Below, piece after piece: positions 7,953 to 16,698 of a stretch of DNA of 38,554 nucleotides (position 1 is the stretch's first letter; every line of letters starts with the position of its first letter). The notes under the pieces are model-generated. The model saw only the letters and a list, made by a program, of their open reading frames with translations. It was not told the DNA's origin and made no database searches. Source of the DNA: Defluviicoccus sp. (GTDB lineage Bacteria; Pseudomonadota; Alphaproteobacteria; MPNO01). Where the stretch lies: positions 1-38,554 of the forward strand of contig JAJDVM010000348.1 of assembly GCA_022826125.1 (NCBI GenBank). Direction: 5' to 3'. Both the position numbers and the translations under genes were made by a program.

Positions 7953-8483
7953 TCAGACCGGATCGGCGTTGACCAGGACCGCGGCGAGCAGGCAGGGCTC
8001 GTCGGTGCGCACGCTCCAGGAATGGTTGGTGCCGCGCTGGATCATGACGTCGCCGGGCTTGAGGCAGACCTCGCCGGTATCCAGCACCGCCCAGATCTCG
8101 CCCTTGAGGACGATCAGGTAGTCCACCGTCGAGGTCTTGTGCATCATCGGATCGTCGCTCGCGGTGTCGGCCGCATGTCCGGCGCCGATCGAATCGAAGG
8201 CGTCCCTCGCGTCGGCGCGGTCGCGCCAGGCGCTGTCGGGCGGAAACTCGACGATGCGGAACACGGTCCCGCCCGGCGCCGGTTCAAGCACGACCGGACC
8301 GTCGGCGGCGTCGGCGCGTCCCGAGTTGTCGGCCGGGGCGCCGTCCGTCCGCCACAGCTCGGTGAGCGCGAGGCCCGGCATCGATTCCATCTCCTTGACC
8401 GTGCCGGCGTCGCCGTCGATGACGAATACCGACTTGCCGTTGTCGTCGTGCGCGGTAACCACGCGGCGGATCTTCTCGACCAA
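7953..8483 (-). CDS. Cupin domain protein
   Basis: This 176-residue protein has a single small beta-barrel near the C-terminus. The segment MMHKTSTVDYLIVLKGEIWAVLD is cupin motif 1, and LKPGDVMIQRGTNHSW is motif 2, with His residues that could hold a metal. Small cupins of this shape occur beside aromatic or keto-acid catabolic genes, where they serve as dioxygenases, isomerases or sensors; the activity here is unknown. The start is TTG at 8483, only 3 bases after the FAH stop. It is fixed by GGGAGG lying inside the end of the FAH gene 8 bases upstream, so the two are translationally linked. It is the middle gene of the operon transcribed from the element at 9454-9482. Confidence 0.8.
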   Translation of the reverse strand: MVEKIRRVVTAHDDNGKSVFVIDGDAGTVKEMESMPGLALTELWRTDGAPADNSGRADAADGPVVLEPAPGGTVFRIVEFPPDSAWRDRADARDAFDSIGAGHAADTASDDPMMHKTSTVDYLIVLKGEIWAVLDTGEVCLKPGDVMIQRGTNHSWSVRTDEPCLLAAVLVNADPV

Positions 8484-8486
8484 TTC

Positions 8487-9425
8487 CTATGCCTCCCTGA
8501 TGAGCCTGTTGCGCAGGATGCCGATACCCTCGACTTCGAGCTCGACCGTGTCGCCGTCCGACAGGTAGCGCTCGAGCTCCAGCCCGCAGCCGCCGCCCAC
8601 CGTGCCCGAGCCGAAGAACTCGCCGGGATGCAAGGTCTCGGACCGCGAGACGTGGGCGATCAGATCTTCGAACGTCCAGTGAATGGTGCCCGAGTGTCCG
8701 CGCGACCATTCCTCGCCGTTGATCCGGGCGATCATGGTGCAGTCATAGGGGTCGAGCTCGTCGGCGGTGACGATGCACGGGCCGATGACGTTCCCGGTGT
8801 CGAAGTCCTTGCCCTTGCCGGGTCCGAGCCCGCCCGGCATCTCCAGCGCCTGCGCATCGCGGGCCGAGAAGTCGTTGAAGATCGAAAAACCGAAAATATG
8901 CGCGCGCGCGTCCCGCTTCGCGATATCCCTGCCGCCCTTGCCGATAAAGAAGCCGAATTCGAGCTCGTAATCCATCACGTCGGCGTAGTTCGGCCACGAT
9001 ACGTCCTCTTCGTGGCCGACCACCGCCAGCCGGTTGGCCTTGTAATAGATCGGCTGACGGTACCAGACGTCCGGCACCTGGAATGCGGACGAGGACGAGG
9101 ACCCGCCGGTCTTGCGCATGACCTCGAAGGCGCGCTTGAGATGTTCCTCGAAGCACAGGCAGTCGCGGATCTGGGGCGGTTCGGGGAGCGGTGTCCGGAG
9201 CGCGATCTCGTCGGCCGCGATCACGGCGCCGGCCGGCGGGTTCGCCGCCGCGAGGCGCGCCGCCGCCAGCGCCTCGTCGCCGGCGCGGATCAGCGCGAGC
9301 ATCGATGCGAACGCCGGCCCGCCCGGGGACGCGCCGAGATCGACGACCGCATTGTCGCCGTCGATCAGCGCTCCCACGCGATCCCGGTCGCCGGTCGAGC
9401 CATGACGGAAAGTGACGAGTCTCAC
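8487..9425 (-). CDS. Fumarylacetoacetate hydrolase (FAH) family protein
   Basis: This 312-residue hydrolase or hydratase acts on beta-diketone or 2-oxo acid intermediates such as acylpyruvates. The metal site of the family is present: YELEFGFFIGKGG supplies the E-x-E pair, and FNDFSARDAQ is the characteristic downstream segment. The C-terminus has PGEFFGSGTVGGGCGLELERYL, the usual end of the catalytic domain. A short run of serines (SSSSS) precedes the catalytic domain. The start is GTG at 9425 (VRLVTFRHGS); the ribosome-binding site is weak. It is the first gene of a three-gene minus-strand unit with the cupin and Rieske oxygenase. Together they look like ring oxidation followed by cleavage of a dioxo product, which is an inference from families. 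Confidence 0.86.
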   Translation of the reverse strand: MRLVTFRHGSTGDRDRVGALIDGDNAVVDLGASPGGPAFASMLALIRAGDEALAAARLAAANPPAGAVIAADEIALRTPLPEPPQIRDCLCFEEHLKRAFEVMRKTGGSSSSSAFQVPDVWYRQPIYYKANRLAVVGHEEDVSWPNYADVMDYELEFGFFIGKGGRDIAKRDARAHIFGFSIFNDFSARDAQALEMPGGLGPGKGKDFDTGNVIGPCIVTADELDPYDCTMIARINGEEWSRGHSGTIHWTFEDLIAHVSRSETLHPGEFFGSGTVGGGCGLELERYLSDGDTVELEVEGIGILRNRLIREA

Positions 9426-9453
9426 GATGTCGCCGATACTGCTCCCGTTCGGA

Positions 9454-9482
9454 TGTTAGGGCATCGACGGTTTCCCCGCCAA
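9454..9482 (-). promoter_or_regulatory. Conserved promoter-like element, copy B (upstream of FAH-cupin-Rieske operon)
   Basis: The minus strand reads TTGGCG, a 17-base spacer, then CTAACA. The spacer contains GAAACCGTCGATGCC, close to copies A and C. It lies about 29 bases before the GTG of the FAH gene, which fits a transcription start near the gene. It sits in the 158-base divergent region shared with the BCCT gene. The opposite strand has a possible -10 (TGCTAGGGT, about 9518-9526) for that gene. Confidence 0.6.
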
Positions 9483-9583
9483 GCCGGACGGCCGGGGTAT
9501 CGCGGAGCGTTCGCCATTTGCTAGGGTTTCGGCCTCGATCCCCGAAACCCCACGTGTTCGGCGAACGCCGGAGGAGGGACGAA

Positions 9584-11227
9584 GTGTCGTCAAGGGCAAT
9601 GGAAGACCTGATCGCGCGCGCCGGACTCATGCGCGGGCTCCACACCGGCATGGGCCTCGCGGCCAAGGGCATGGTGGTTGCCTTCGTGGTCTTCACGGTG
9701 CTCAACGTCGAGTTCGCCAACGGCATTTACACGGCCATCCGCGGCTGGATCGAAGCTTCGCTCAGCTGGTACTACATCGTGATCGTCATGGGGCTGGTGC
9801 TGTTCTGCCTCATCATGATGTTCTCGAGGTTCGGCTCGATCCGCCTTGGCGACGACGATTCGCGGCCCGAGTTCAGCAATTTCTCCTGGTTCGCGATGCT
9901 GTTTTCTGCCGGGGTGGGAATCGGCATCCTGTTTTTCGGCGTCGCCGAACCGATCTTCTATTTCGACAATTCCGGCGCTTTCGGCTACCCGAACAACCCG
10001 CACGCGGATGTCGCGGGCGCGACGTCAATGGACCTGACCCGCGCGGTCCACGCGATGCGGGTCACCTATTTCCACTGGGGCTTCCACGGCTGGGCGGTCT
10101 ATGTGGTGGTCGGCCTCTGCCTTGCCTATTTCGGCTTCCGCAAGAAGCTGCCGTTCACCATGCGCTCGGCGCTCTACCCGATCATCGGCGACAGGATCTA
10201 CGGTCCCATCGGGCATGGCGTCGATCTTCTCGCAGTGTTCGGCACGATCTTCGGCGTCGCGACCTCGCTCGGCCTCGGTGTCAACCAGATGGCGACCGGG
10301 CTCAACGTGCTGTTCGGCGTCGATCCCGGGATATGGACGCAGATCATCCTGATCGTCGTCATCTCGCTGGTAGCAACGGTTTCGGCGGTGTCCGGCGTCG
10401 GCAACGGCATCCGCATCATCTCGGAATGGAACATTTGGCTGTCGCTCGTCCTACTCGCCTTCTTCCTGTTCGGCGGGCCGTTCAAGTGGCTGATGGGCTT
10501 CTTCGTCACCTCGCTCGGCGACTACATCTGGAACGTGATCCCGATGGGGTTCTGGACCGCCGGCACCGAGAAGGAGATCGCGTGGCAGGGCGGCTGGACG
10601 ATCTTCTACTGGGGCTGGTGGATCTCGTGGGCGCCCTTCGTCGGGCTGTTCATCGCGCGCATCAGCCGCGGCCGGACGATCCGGGAATTCATGGTGGGCG
10701 TCATGTTCGTTCCCACCACAATCGCCTTCTTCTGGCTCTGCATGTTCGGCGGCAACGCGATCTACATGGAGCTCAACGCGGCGGGTGGCGTCGGCACCGC
10801 GGGTGTCGTCGACTTGGTGAAAGCGTGGAACCTGCCCGCGGCGCTCTACGGCACCATCGAACGCCTGACCGACATCTCGACCCTGCAATGGATCATGTCG
10901 GCCCTTGCGACGTTCCTACTGGCCACGTGGTTCATCACCTCGTCCGATTCCGGGACGCTGGTGATCACCACGATGCTCTCCATGGGGAACGACAACCCGC
11001 CGCAGCGCTTCCGTATCGTCTGGGGGCTGGGCGAGGGGTTCGTGGCCGCGGTGCTGCTTCTCGCGGGCGGGCTGAAAGCGCTTCAGACGGCGTCCATCGC
11101 CGCGGCGCTACCGATCTCGGTGATCATGATCTTCATGGCCTACGGGCTCTTCAAGTCGCTGTCCGAGGACAGTTCGGCGGTTCCGGCGCCCGCTCCGGCG
11201 CGAGAGCCGGAAGAGGCACCGGGCTAA
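9584..11227 (+). CDS. BCCT family betaine/carnitine/choline transporter
   Basis: This 547-residue inner-membrane protein, with about 12 hydrophobic segments, imports trimethylammonium or related compounds using an ion gradient. Diagnostic stretches are SAGVGIGILFFGVAEPI and the tryptophan-rich signature FYWGWWISWAPFVGLFIARI, followed by SRGRTIREF. The start is GTG at 9584, because GAGGAGGG lies about 5 bases before it. ATG at 9599 in the same frame is the alternative and would shorten the protein by 5 residues. The C-terminal tail is short, so no long osmosensing domain is evident. It is convergent with soxBDAG. The two stop codons share the bases CTAA, so the genes overlap by 4 bases. The pairing suggests import of glycine betaine, dimethylglycine or sarcosine for demethylation. 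Confidence 0.93.
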   Translation: MSSRAMEDLIARAGLMRGLHTGMGLAAKGMVVAFVVFTVLNVEFANGIYTAIRGWIEASLSWYYIVIVMGLVLFCLIMMFSRFGSIRLGDDDSRPEFSNFSWFAMLFSAGVGIGILFFGVAEPIFYFDNSGAFGYPNNPHADVAGATSMDLTRAVHAMRVTYFHWGFHGWAVYVVVGLCLAYFGFRKKLPFTMRSALYPIIGDRIYGPIGHGVDLLAVFGTIFGVATSLGLGVNQMATGLNVLFGVDPGIWTQIILIVVISLVATVSAVSGVGNGIRIISEWNIWLSLVLLAFFLFGGPFKWLMGFFVTSLGDYIWNVIPMGFWTAGTEKEIAWQGGWTIFYWGWWISWAPFVGLFIARISRGRTIREFMVGVMFVPTTIAFFWLCMFGGNAIYMELNAAGGVGTAGVVDLVKAWNLPAALYGTIERLTDISTLQWIMSALATFLLATWFITSSDSGTLVITTMLSMGNDNPPQRFRIVWGLGEGFVAAVLLLAGGLKALQTASIAAALPISVIMIFMAYGLFKSLSEDSSAVPAPAPAREPEEAPG

Positions 11228-11772
11228 GGGGAGTCGCCGGTCACGGCGTATTCGAGCGCGGCGTCCTCGAGCCAGTCTCGTGCGAATTCCGCGTAGCTTC
11301 GGGGAACGCTGACCTCGTATTCGGGCGCGTCTCCCGGGCGATGCAGCAGCACCGGGACCTTGGCGAGCAGGCTGCGCGCGCAGGCGCCCGCCGGGAAACG
11401 GTCCGGGCTCAGGTCGAGCGTCATCCCCTTGGCGAGCACATCGGCCGCCCTGGGCCCGGAAAGCGACAGGGTGACATAGGCATCGCCGACGATCGCGACC
11501 GAGGCGTGGCACCCTGAAAGGGACTTCTCCAGCTTTCCGGCAACCTCATCCTCGACCTCGGCCGGGACTTCGATCAGCGAGGTGTCGGGACCGAGCCAGA
11601 GAATGACCGCGCCGGCGTGCGACCGGCCGGTGTGAGGTGTCCGCGGCGGTTCCAGCCCGACGGCCTCCGCGACTGCCGCCATGAACCCCGTATCGCCCGG
11701 ATCGCCGCGCAGTTCGATCCGTCCGCGCGGCGGACAGGTACGGAGTTCGACGCCGGGCCCGGGCTCAGCCAT
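11224..11772 (-). CDS. soxG: Sarcosine oxidase gamma subunit
   Basis: This 182-residue smallest folate-fold subunit (GcvT-like) belongs to the heterotetrameric sarcosine oxidase, which turns sarcosine, O2 and tetrahydrofolate into glycine, H2O2 and methylene-tetrahydrofolate. The gamma subunit is structural. Recognisable stretches are ILWLGPDTSLIEVP, AYVTLSLSGPRAADVLAKG and FARDWLEDAALEY near the end. ATG at 11772 is chosen over the upstream extension to 11850. It overlaps the soxA stop by 8 bases, a common arrangement in this operon, and the upstream residues look like antisense or soxA-shadow sequence. It is the last gene of the operon. Its stop overlaps that of the BCCT gene on the other strand. 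Confidence 0.87.
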   Translation of the reverse strand: MAEPGPGVELRTCPPRGRIELRGDPGDTGFMAAVAEAVGLEPPRTPHTGRSHAGAVILWLGPDTSLIEVPAEVEDEVAGKLEKSLSGCHASVAIVGDAYVTLSLSGPRAADVLAKGMTLDLSPDRFPAGACARSLLAKVPVLLHRPGDAPEYEVSVPRSYAEFARDWLEDAALEYAVTGDSP

Positions 11773-14701
11773 CGAGGCGCGCCCCCTCGGGATCGTAGAA
11801 CCTCGGATCGCAGATTTCCGCGCGAACGGTGCCGTCGTCGAGCGGCACATGGACGGTGCCGGGGTTCCGGTCGCGCCCGCCCCTGACCAGCGCCAGCGCG
11901 ATCGAGCGGCCGAGCGTCGCGCTCCGGTAACTCGACGTGACGTGTCCGATCATGGTCTCCGGCGGGCTCGAAGGGGGTTCGGCGAGGATTTGCGCGCCCT
12001 CGGGCAGCACCGTCCCGGGGTCCTCGGTCCGGAGCCCCACGAGCCGCTTGCGCATCGGATCGCGCATCGCGCCGCGGGCGAGCGAGCGGCGGCCGATGAA
12101 GTCCTTCTTCCGGCTCAGGATCCATCCCATGTCCAGATCGAGCGGCGTTACCGTGCCGTCGGTTTCCTGGCCGATCATCAGATAGCCCTTCTCCGCGCGC
12201 AGCACGTGCATGGCCTCGGTGCCGAACGGGGTGACGTCGTGCATCGGGCCCGTCAGCGCGGTCCACAGGTCCATCGCATGGTTCGCGGCCACGACGATCT
12301 CGTACGACAACTCGCCCGTATAGCTGACCCGGAACACGCGCGCCGGCCGCCCCGCCACGCGGCCCTCGCGCCAGCTCATGAAGGGGAATGCCTCCGAATC
12401 CAGGTCGATATCGTCGGTGAGCGTGCCCAGAATCGCCCGGGAGTCCGGACCCGCGAGGGCGACCGTGGCGAACTGTTCGGTGAGCGAGGTGAGATAGACC
12501 CTGAGCTCGGGCCATTCCGTCTGAAGCCACTCTTCCAGCCAGGCGAACACCCGCCCGGCGTTGCCGGTGGTGGTGGTCATCAGGAACCGGTTCTCGGAGA
12601 GGCATGCCGTGACGCCGTCGTCCATGATCATGCCGTCTTCGCCCAGCATCAGCCCGTACCGGCAGCGTCCCACTTCCAGCCGGTCCCAGGCATTGGTGTA
12701 GACGCGGTTCAGGAGCTCCCGCGCGTCGGGACCGCAAACCAGGATCTTGCCGAGCGTGCTCGCGTCCATGACGCCGGCGGCGTTGCGGACGGCCAGGCAT
12801 TCCCGGGACACCGCGTCGTCCTTCGTCTCGCCCGGGCGGGGGTAGTAGAAGGGCCGCTTCCACTGGCCGACGTCCTCGAAGACGGCACGGTTCTCCTCGT
12901 GCCAGGCGTGCAAGGGCGTCCGGCGCACCGGGTCGGCCAGAGAACCCACGTCCCGCCCGGCGATGGCGCCGAGGGTGATCGGGTCGTAAGGCGGGCGGAA
13001 CGTGGTCGTGCCCACCTCCGGGATCGAAACGCCGAGGGTGGCCGCAAGAATCGCCAGCCCCGGCACGTTCCCCGTCTTGCCCTGGTCGGTGCCCATGCCG
13101 AGCGTGGTGTAGCGCTTCAGGTGCTCGACCGACTCGTAGCCCTCGCGGGCCGCCAGCGCGATATCCGCCGTCGTGACGTCGTTCTGGAAATCGACGAACC
13201 GCCTTGCCTCGGCCCCCGGCTTTCTCGCGGGAACCGCCCAAACCGCCCGCGTCGCGGGTTGCGCCGGTCCTGGCGCCTCGGGCTCTCCCGCGCCCGCGGC
13301 ACGCCCTTCGGCGATGCAGTCCTCCGTGTCCAGGGTGCCGTTGACCGCGCCCGCGCACCGCACCGCTTGCCGGGAGGAGTCGGGCAGAAAGCCGCGGAAC
13401 GCCTCGTCGTAGCGCAACCTCCCGCCCGATTGGGAGAACAGGTGCGCCGCCGGATTCCAGCCGCCCGACATCGCGATCAGGTCGCAAGGGAGCACGCTCA
13501 CGGGTCCGGCGACCGCTCCGTCGGCGCCGAGACGGGTGACCAGGGCGGCGCGCACCCGGCGCCGTCCGGCGGTATCGACGACCGCATGGCCGTTCATGAC
13601 GTTCAGCCCGGCCTCGCGCGCTTCCGCGCGCCGCCCGCCATCGCCGGCGGCGCGGAGATCGACGATCGCCGCTATGTCGACGCCATGGCGACTCAGATCG
13701 AGGGCCGAGGCGTAGGCTTCGTCGTTGTCGGTGACGATCACCGCGCGCCGGCCGGGAAGGACCGCGAAGCGGTTGACATAGGTGCGCGCGGCGCCCGCCA
13801 GCATCACCCCCGGTCGGTCGTTGTTGGCGAACACCAGCGGCCGCTCCATGGCGCCGGTCGCCAGAACGACCCGTCCGGCGCGGATTCGCCACAGGCGCTG
13901 GCGCGGCAGGTGCGCCGGCGCGCCGGGTCCCATGTGGTCGGTAACCCGTTCGAGCGCGATCAGGAAATTATGGTCGAAATATCCGGTGACCGTCGTCCGG
14001 GTCAGAACGCGGACGTTATCGAGAGCTTCCAGTTCGGCCGTGGTCTCGCCGAGCCATCCGGAACCTGCCGAGCCCAGCAGCGTCCCGCCGGGCAGGCTGT
14101 CTTCGTCGGCGATAATGACCCGCGCGCCGTTTCGCCCAGCCTCCCGCGCCGCCGCGAGCCCGGCCGGTCCCGCGCCGACGACGAGGACGTCGCAATGCGC
14201 GTTCATGCGTTCGTAGCGGTCGGGATCGGGGCCGTCCGGCGCCCGTCCCAGCCCCGCCATCCGTCGGATGAACCGTTCGTAGAAATGCCAGCCGCCATGC
14301 GGCCACATGAAGGTCTTGTAGTAGAACCCGGCCGGGATCAGGCGGTGTGCGAAGTCGTTGATCGCGGCCAGGTCGAAGCCGACGCCCGGCCGGCAATTGA
14401 CGCTGTTCGCGGCGAGACCTTCATACAGTTCGACCCCGGTAGCCTTGAGATTGGGCACGGTATCGCGCCCGGAGCCGAGCTGCACGATCGCGTTGGGTTC
14501 TTCCGTGCCGGCGGACAGGATGCCGCGCGGCCTGTGGTACTTGAAGCTGCGTCCCACCAGGTACACGCCGTTCGCCAGCAGGGCGGAGGCCAGCGTGTCG
14601 CCGGCGAACCCGGTATAGCGCCGTCCGTTGAACGAGAACGCAATCGGCCGCGACCGGTCGATCGCGCCGCCCTCGGCCAGGCGGTGCGGCTGCGCCGTCA
14701 C
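11765..14701 (-). CDS. soxA: Sarcosine oxidase alpha subunit
   Basis: This is the 978-residue largest subunit. The order is an N-terminal small-ferredoxin-like domain (SFNGRRYTGFAGDTLASALL, residues 23-42), a dinucleotide-binding domain with VVGAGPAGLAAA near residues 174-185 that holds NAD+, and a C-terminal GcvT-like tetrahydrofolate domain from about residue 600 (GVMDASTLGKILVCGPDA, then SYTGELSYEI). Length agrees with the family. The start is GTG at 14701, overlapping the soxD stop as GTGA. The longer open frame to 14968 is soxD shadow. Coupled translation with soxD upstream and soxG downstream is expected. One-carbon units released by the beta subunit are captured on folate here. Confidence 0.94.
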   Translation of the reverse strand: MTAQPHRLAEGGAIDRSRPIAFSFNGRRYTGFAGDTLASALLANGVYLVGRSFKYHRPRGILSAGTEEPNAIVQLGSGRDTVPNLKATGVELYEGLAANSVNCRPGVGFDLAAINDFAHRLIPAGFYYKTFMWPHGGWHFYERFIRRMAGLGRAPDGPDPDRYERMNAHCDVLVVGAGPAGLAAAREAGRNGARVIIADEDSLPGGTLLGSAGSGWLGETTAELEALDNVRVLTRTTVTGYFDHNFLIALERVTDHMGPGAPAHLPRQRLWRIRAGRVVLATGAMERPLVFANNDRPGVMLAGAARTYVNRFAVLPGRRAVIVTDNDEAYASALDLSRHGVDIAAIVDLRAAGDGGRRAEAREAGLNVMNGHAVVDTAGRRRVRAALVTRLGADGAVAGPVSVLPCDLIAMSGGWNPAAHLFSQSGGRLRYDEAFRGFLPDSSRQAVRCAGAVNGTLDTEDCIAEGRAAGAGEPEAPGPAQPATRAVWAVPARKPGAEARRFVDFQNDVTTADIALAAREGYESVEHLKRYTTLGMGTDQGKTGNVPGLAILAATLGVSIPEVGTTTFRPPYDPITLGAIAGRDVGSLADPVRRTPLHAWHEENRAVFEDVGQWKRPFYYPRPGETKDDAVSRECLAVRNAAGVMDASTLGKILVCGPDARELLNRVYTNAWDRLEVGRCRYGLMLGEDGMIMDDGVTACLSENRFLMTTTTGNAGRVFAWLEEWLQTEWPELRVYLTSLTEQFATVALAGPDSRAILGTLTDDIDLDSEAFPFMSWREGRVAGRPARVFRVSYTGELSYEIVVAANHAMDLWTALTGPMHDVTPFGTEAMHVLRAEKGYLMIGQETDGTVTPLDLDMGWILSRKKDFIGRRSLARGAMRDPMRKRLVGLRTEDPGTVLPEGAQILAEPPSSPPETMIGHVTSSYRSATLGRSIALALVRGGRDRNPGTVHVPLDDGTVRAEICDPRFYDPEGARLDG

Positions 14702-14991
14702 GTCCCGTCCCCGGGTTCGTCGCCCGGCGGGGTCTCGCCCATGCGGTAGACCGCCGCGATCTCGTGGGTGACGGTGTCGCGTTCGACGTTGAACCAGCGC
14801 CCGCAGCCGTGGCTGTGGCACCAGCGCTCGCGGTGGCTGCCCTTCGGGTTGGTCCGCATGAACAGGTAGTCCGCCCACGCATCGTCGTCGAGCGCGTCGG
14901 GATCGGACGGACGCGAGATGTGGGCCTCGCCGCCGCAGGTGAACTCGCTCTCGTCGCGCTCGCCGCACCAGGGGCAGGGGATCAGCAGCAT
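14698..14991 (-). CDS. soxD: Sarcosine oxidase delta subunit
   Basis: This is a 97-residue zinc-binding subunit of the sarcosine oxidase complex. It begins MLLIPCPWCGERDESEFTCG, with C6 and C9 as the first pair of zinc ligands, and continues to RWCHSHGCGRWFNVERDT, where the later Cys and His residues complete the site. WADYLFMRTNPKG is a hallmark of the family. ATG at 14991 lies 8 bases after the soxB stop. Its TGA overlaps the soxA GTG by three bases. The C-terminal end is acidic and Gly-rich. Nothing is missing compared with the family. Confidence 0.93.
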   Translation of the reverse strand: MLLIPCPWCGERDESEFTCGGEAHISRPSDPDALDDDAWADYLFMRTNPKGSHRERWCHSHGCGRWFNVERDTVTHEIAAVYRMGETPPGDEPGDGT

Positions 14992-14999
14992 CGCCGGGC

Positions 15000-16256
15000 T
15001 CAGTGCGCCACCGCCGCGGCGCCGTGCTCGTCGATCAGCGCGCCGCTCGCGAACCGTTCCAGCGTGAACGGCGCGTTCAGCGCGTGCGGCCGGTCCTGAG
15101 CGATGGTATGGGCGAACGCCCAGCCCGAACCCGGCGTCGCCTTGAACCCGCCGGTGCCCCAGCCGCAGTTGATATAGAGCCCCTCCACCGGCGTCTTGCC
15201 GACGATGGGGCTCGCGTCGGGGCAGACGTCAACGATCCCGCCCCACTGACGCAGCATGCGGAGCCGCGAGAAGATCGGAAACAGCTCGACCAGCGCGCCC
15301 ATCTGGCCTTCCACGATCTGGAAGCTGCCGCGCTGGGAATAGGAGTTGTAGCCGTCCATCCCGGCGCCGATGACGAGCTCGCCCTTGTCCGACTGGCTGA
15401 CATAGACATGGACGGCGTTCGACATCACGACGCTGTGGAGCACCGGCTTGATCGGCTCCGACACCATTGCCTGAAGGGTGTGGCTCTCGATCGGCAGCCG
15501 GAAGCCCGCCATCGCTGCGAGGACACTCGAATGACCGGCGGCGACCACCCCGACCTTCTTCGCGGCGATCCTGCCCCGCGTCGTCTCCAGCCCCGTCACC
15601 CGACCACCCGCGACGTCGATCCCGGTCACCTCGCAGTTCTGGACGATGTCCACCCCCCGCGCGTCGGCCGCCCGGGCGAAGCCCCAGGCAACCGCGTCAT
15701 GCCGGGCCACGCCGCCCCGCCTCTGTATCGATGCGCCGAGGATCGGGTACCGCACGTCCGGCGAAGTATTGATGATCGGCACCTCGGCCTTGACCCCCGC
15801 CGGGTCGAGGGCTTCCGAATCGATGCCGTTGAGGCGGATCGCCCGGACGCGGCGGGAGAGCTCCTTCAGGTCGTGCTCGTTGTGGGCAAGGTTCAGAACT
15901 CCGCGCTGGCTCAGCATGATGTTGAAGTTGAGCTCGCGGCTGAGCCCCTCGTAAAGCTGCAACGATTTCTCGTAGAGATGCGCGCTTTCGTCCCACAGAT
16001 AGTTAGAGCGGATGATCGTGGTATTGCGTCCGGTATTCCCGCCGCCGAGCCAGCCCTTCTCGAGGACCGCGATATTGCCCAGCCCGTGCTCATTCGCCAG
16101 ATAGTAGGCGGTCGCCAGCCCGTGTCCGCCGCCGCCCACGATCACAATGTCGTATGACGGGCGCGGCTCCGGGCTGCGCCAGGCCCGCGGCCAGTTCCGG
16201 TGATAGCCGAGCGCGTTTCGGGCCAGGCTGAAAATCGAATAGCGCGCCGAGGTCAC
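15000..16256 (-). CDS. soxB: Sarcosine oxidase beta subunit
   Basis: This is the 418-residue catalytic flavoprotein subunit, with a DadA/MSOX-like FAD-binding fold. The N-terminal dinucleotide motif is [18 protein letters not shown] (residues 37-54). Sarcosine is oxidised at the non-covalent FAD. H186 in RHDAVAW is at the position of the His that carries covalent FMN in known enzymes. The C-terminal glycine-rich segment [20 protein letters not shown] is typical. The start is GTG at 16256 ([20 protein letters not shown]), with GGAG 5 bases upstream; [14 protein letters not shown] is the family's usual opening. It is the first gene of soxBDAG. A 92-base leader separates it from the DUF4242 gene and contains a GC-rich hairpin at 16283-16304. 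Confidence 0.94.
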   Translation of the reverse strand: MTSARYSIFSLARNALGYHRNWPRAWRSPEPRPSYDIVIVGGGGHGLATAYYLANEHGLGNIAVLEKGWLGGGNTGRNTTIIRSNYLWDESAHLYEKSLQLYEGLSRELNFNIMLSQRGVLNLAHNEHDLKELSRRVRAIRLNGIDSEALDPAGVKAEVPIINTSPDVRYPILGASIQRRGGVARHDAVAWGFARAADARGVDIVQNCEVTGIDVAGGRVTGLETTRGRIAAKKVGVVAAGHSSVLAAMAGFRLPIESHTLQAMVSEPIKPVLHSVVMSNAVHVYVSQSDKGELVIGAGMDGYNSYSQRGSFQIVEGQMGALVELFPIFSRLRMLRQWGGIVDVCPDASPIVGKTPVEGLYINCGWGTGGFKATPGSGWAFAHTIAQDRPHALNAPFTLERFASGALIDEHGAAAVAH

Positions 16257-16282
16257 CTTAACTCCAGATGCTCCGTGTTCGT

Positions 16283-16304
16283 CCCGCCATGTGCATGGGG
16301 CGGG
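16283..16304. promoter_or_regulatory. GC-rich inverted repeat between DUF4242 gene and soxB
   Basis: CCCGCC at 16283-16288 pairs with GGCGGG at 16299-16304. Inside it, ATG and CAT at 16289-16291 and 16294-16296 can extend the stem, with two unpaired Gs. No T-run follows on the minus strand. It could end transcription of the DUF4242 gene with Rho help, be an operator for the sox operon, or be a leader structure; the sequence does not decide. Confidence 0.35.
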
Positions 16305-16348
16305 CAGCCGTGCGATGCGGGCCGCCGGCCAAAGGTCGGTAGATCCGG

Positions 16349-16633
16349 TCAGCCGGCCTTTTCCGTCGTCGGATCGATCGTCTTCCCTATGGCGGTCACC
16401 CTGCTCGCCGGGAACCCGCTCATTTCCGCGTGCTTGCGGATGATGTCCTCGTCCGTGGCGAGGTACACGCAGAAAGTCTTGTCCGCCGCGACATAGCTCT
16501 CGACCCATTGGATGTCGGGAGCGAGCTGGGAGAGGACCTCGTTCGACTTGGCGGCCGCTTCGGCCAGCTGCTGGCGTTCCAGGGTTCCGACCTCGGGAAT
16601 GTCGCGTTCGATCATGTACCTGTTGAGCGCCAT
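16349..16633 (-). CDS. DUF4242 domain protein (SCO4226-like)
   Basis: This is a compact 94-residue protein covering the whole DUF4242 domain ([18 protein letters not shown], then [17 protein letters not shown] and [15 protein letters not shown]). The fold is a ferredoxin-like dimer. One studied relative binds nickel, but the general function is unknown. ATG at 16633 has GGAG 7 bases upstream, so the start is secure. It lies between the MDR oxidoreductase (60 bases upstream on the same strand) and soxB (92 bases downstream), and could belong to either unit. A partial copy of the conserved promoter-like element overlaps the upstream gene's stop at 16670-16698. Confidence 0.85.
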   Translation of the reverse strand: MALNRYMIERDIPEVGTLERQQLAEAAAKSNEVLSQLAPDIQWVESYVAADKTFCVYLATDEDIIRKHAEMSGFPASRVTAIGKTIDPTTEKAG

Positions 16634-16669
16634 GGCGTGCTCCTGTTTTCCGGTGTCCGGTGGAGCTCA

Positions 16670-16698
16670 GGTTAGCGCATTTCGGCCCGGCCTCAGAA
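16670..16698 (-). promoter_or_regulatory. Possible degenerate fourth copy of the promoter-like element
   Basis: On the minus strand, CTAACC is preceded by AAATGCG, matching the -10 side of copies A-C. The 17-base position upstream holds TTCTGA in place of TTGGC, and the central AACCG block is absent. It overlaps the stop codon of the MDR gene and lies 37 bases before the DUF4242 ATG. It may be an ordinary weak promoter sharing only the -10 half. Confidence 0.3.

Noticed and set aside
11681..14749. 1022-codon plus-strand open frame opposite soxA
   Set aside because: It is antisense to a fully recognised sarcosine oxidase subunit. Long antisense frames are expected at this GC content, and the translation is low-complexity and matches no family.
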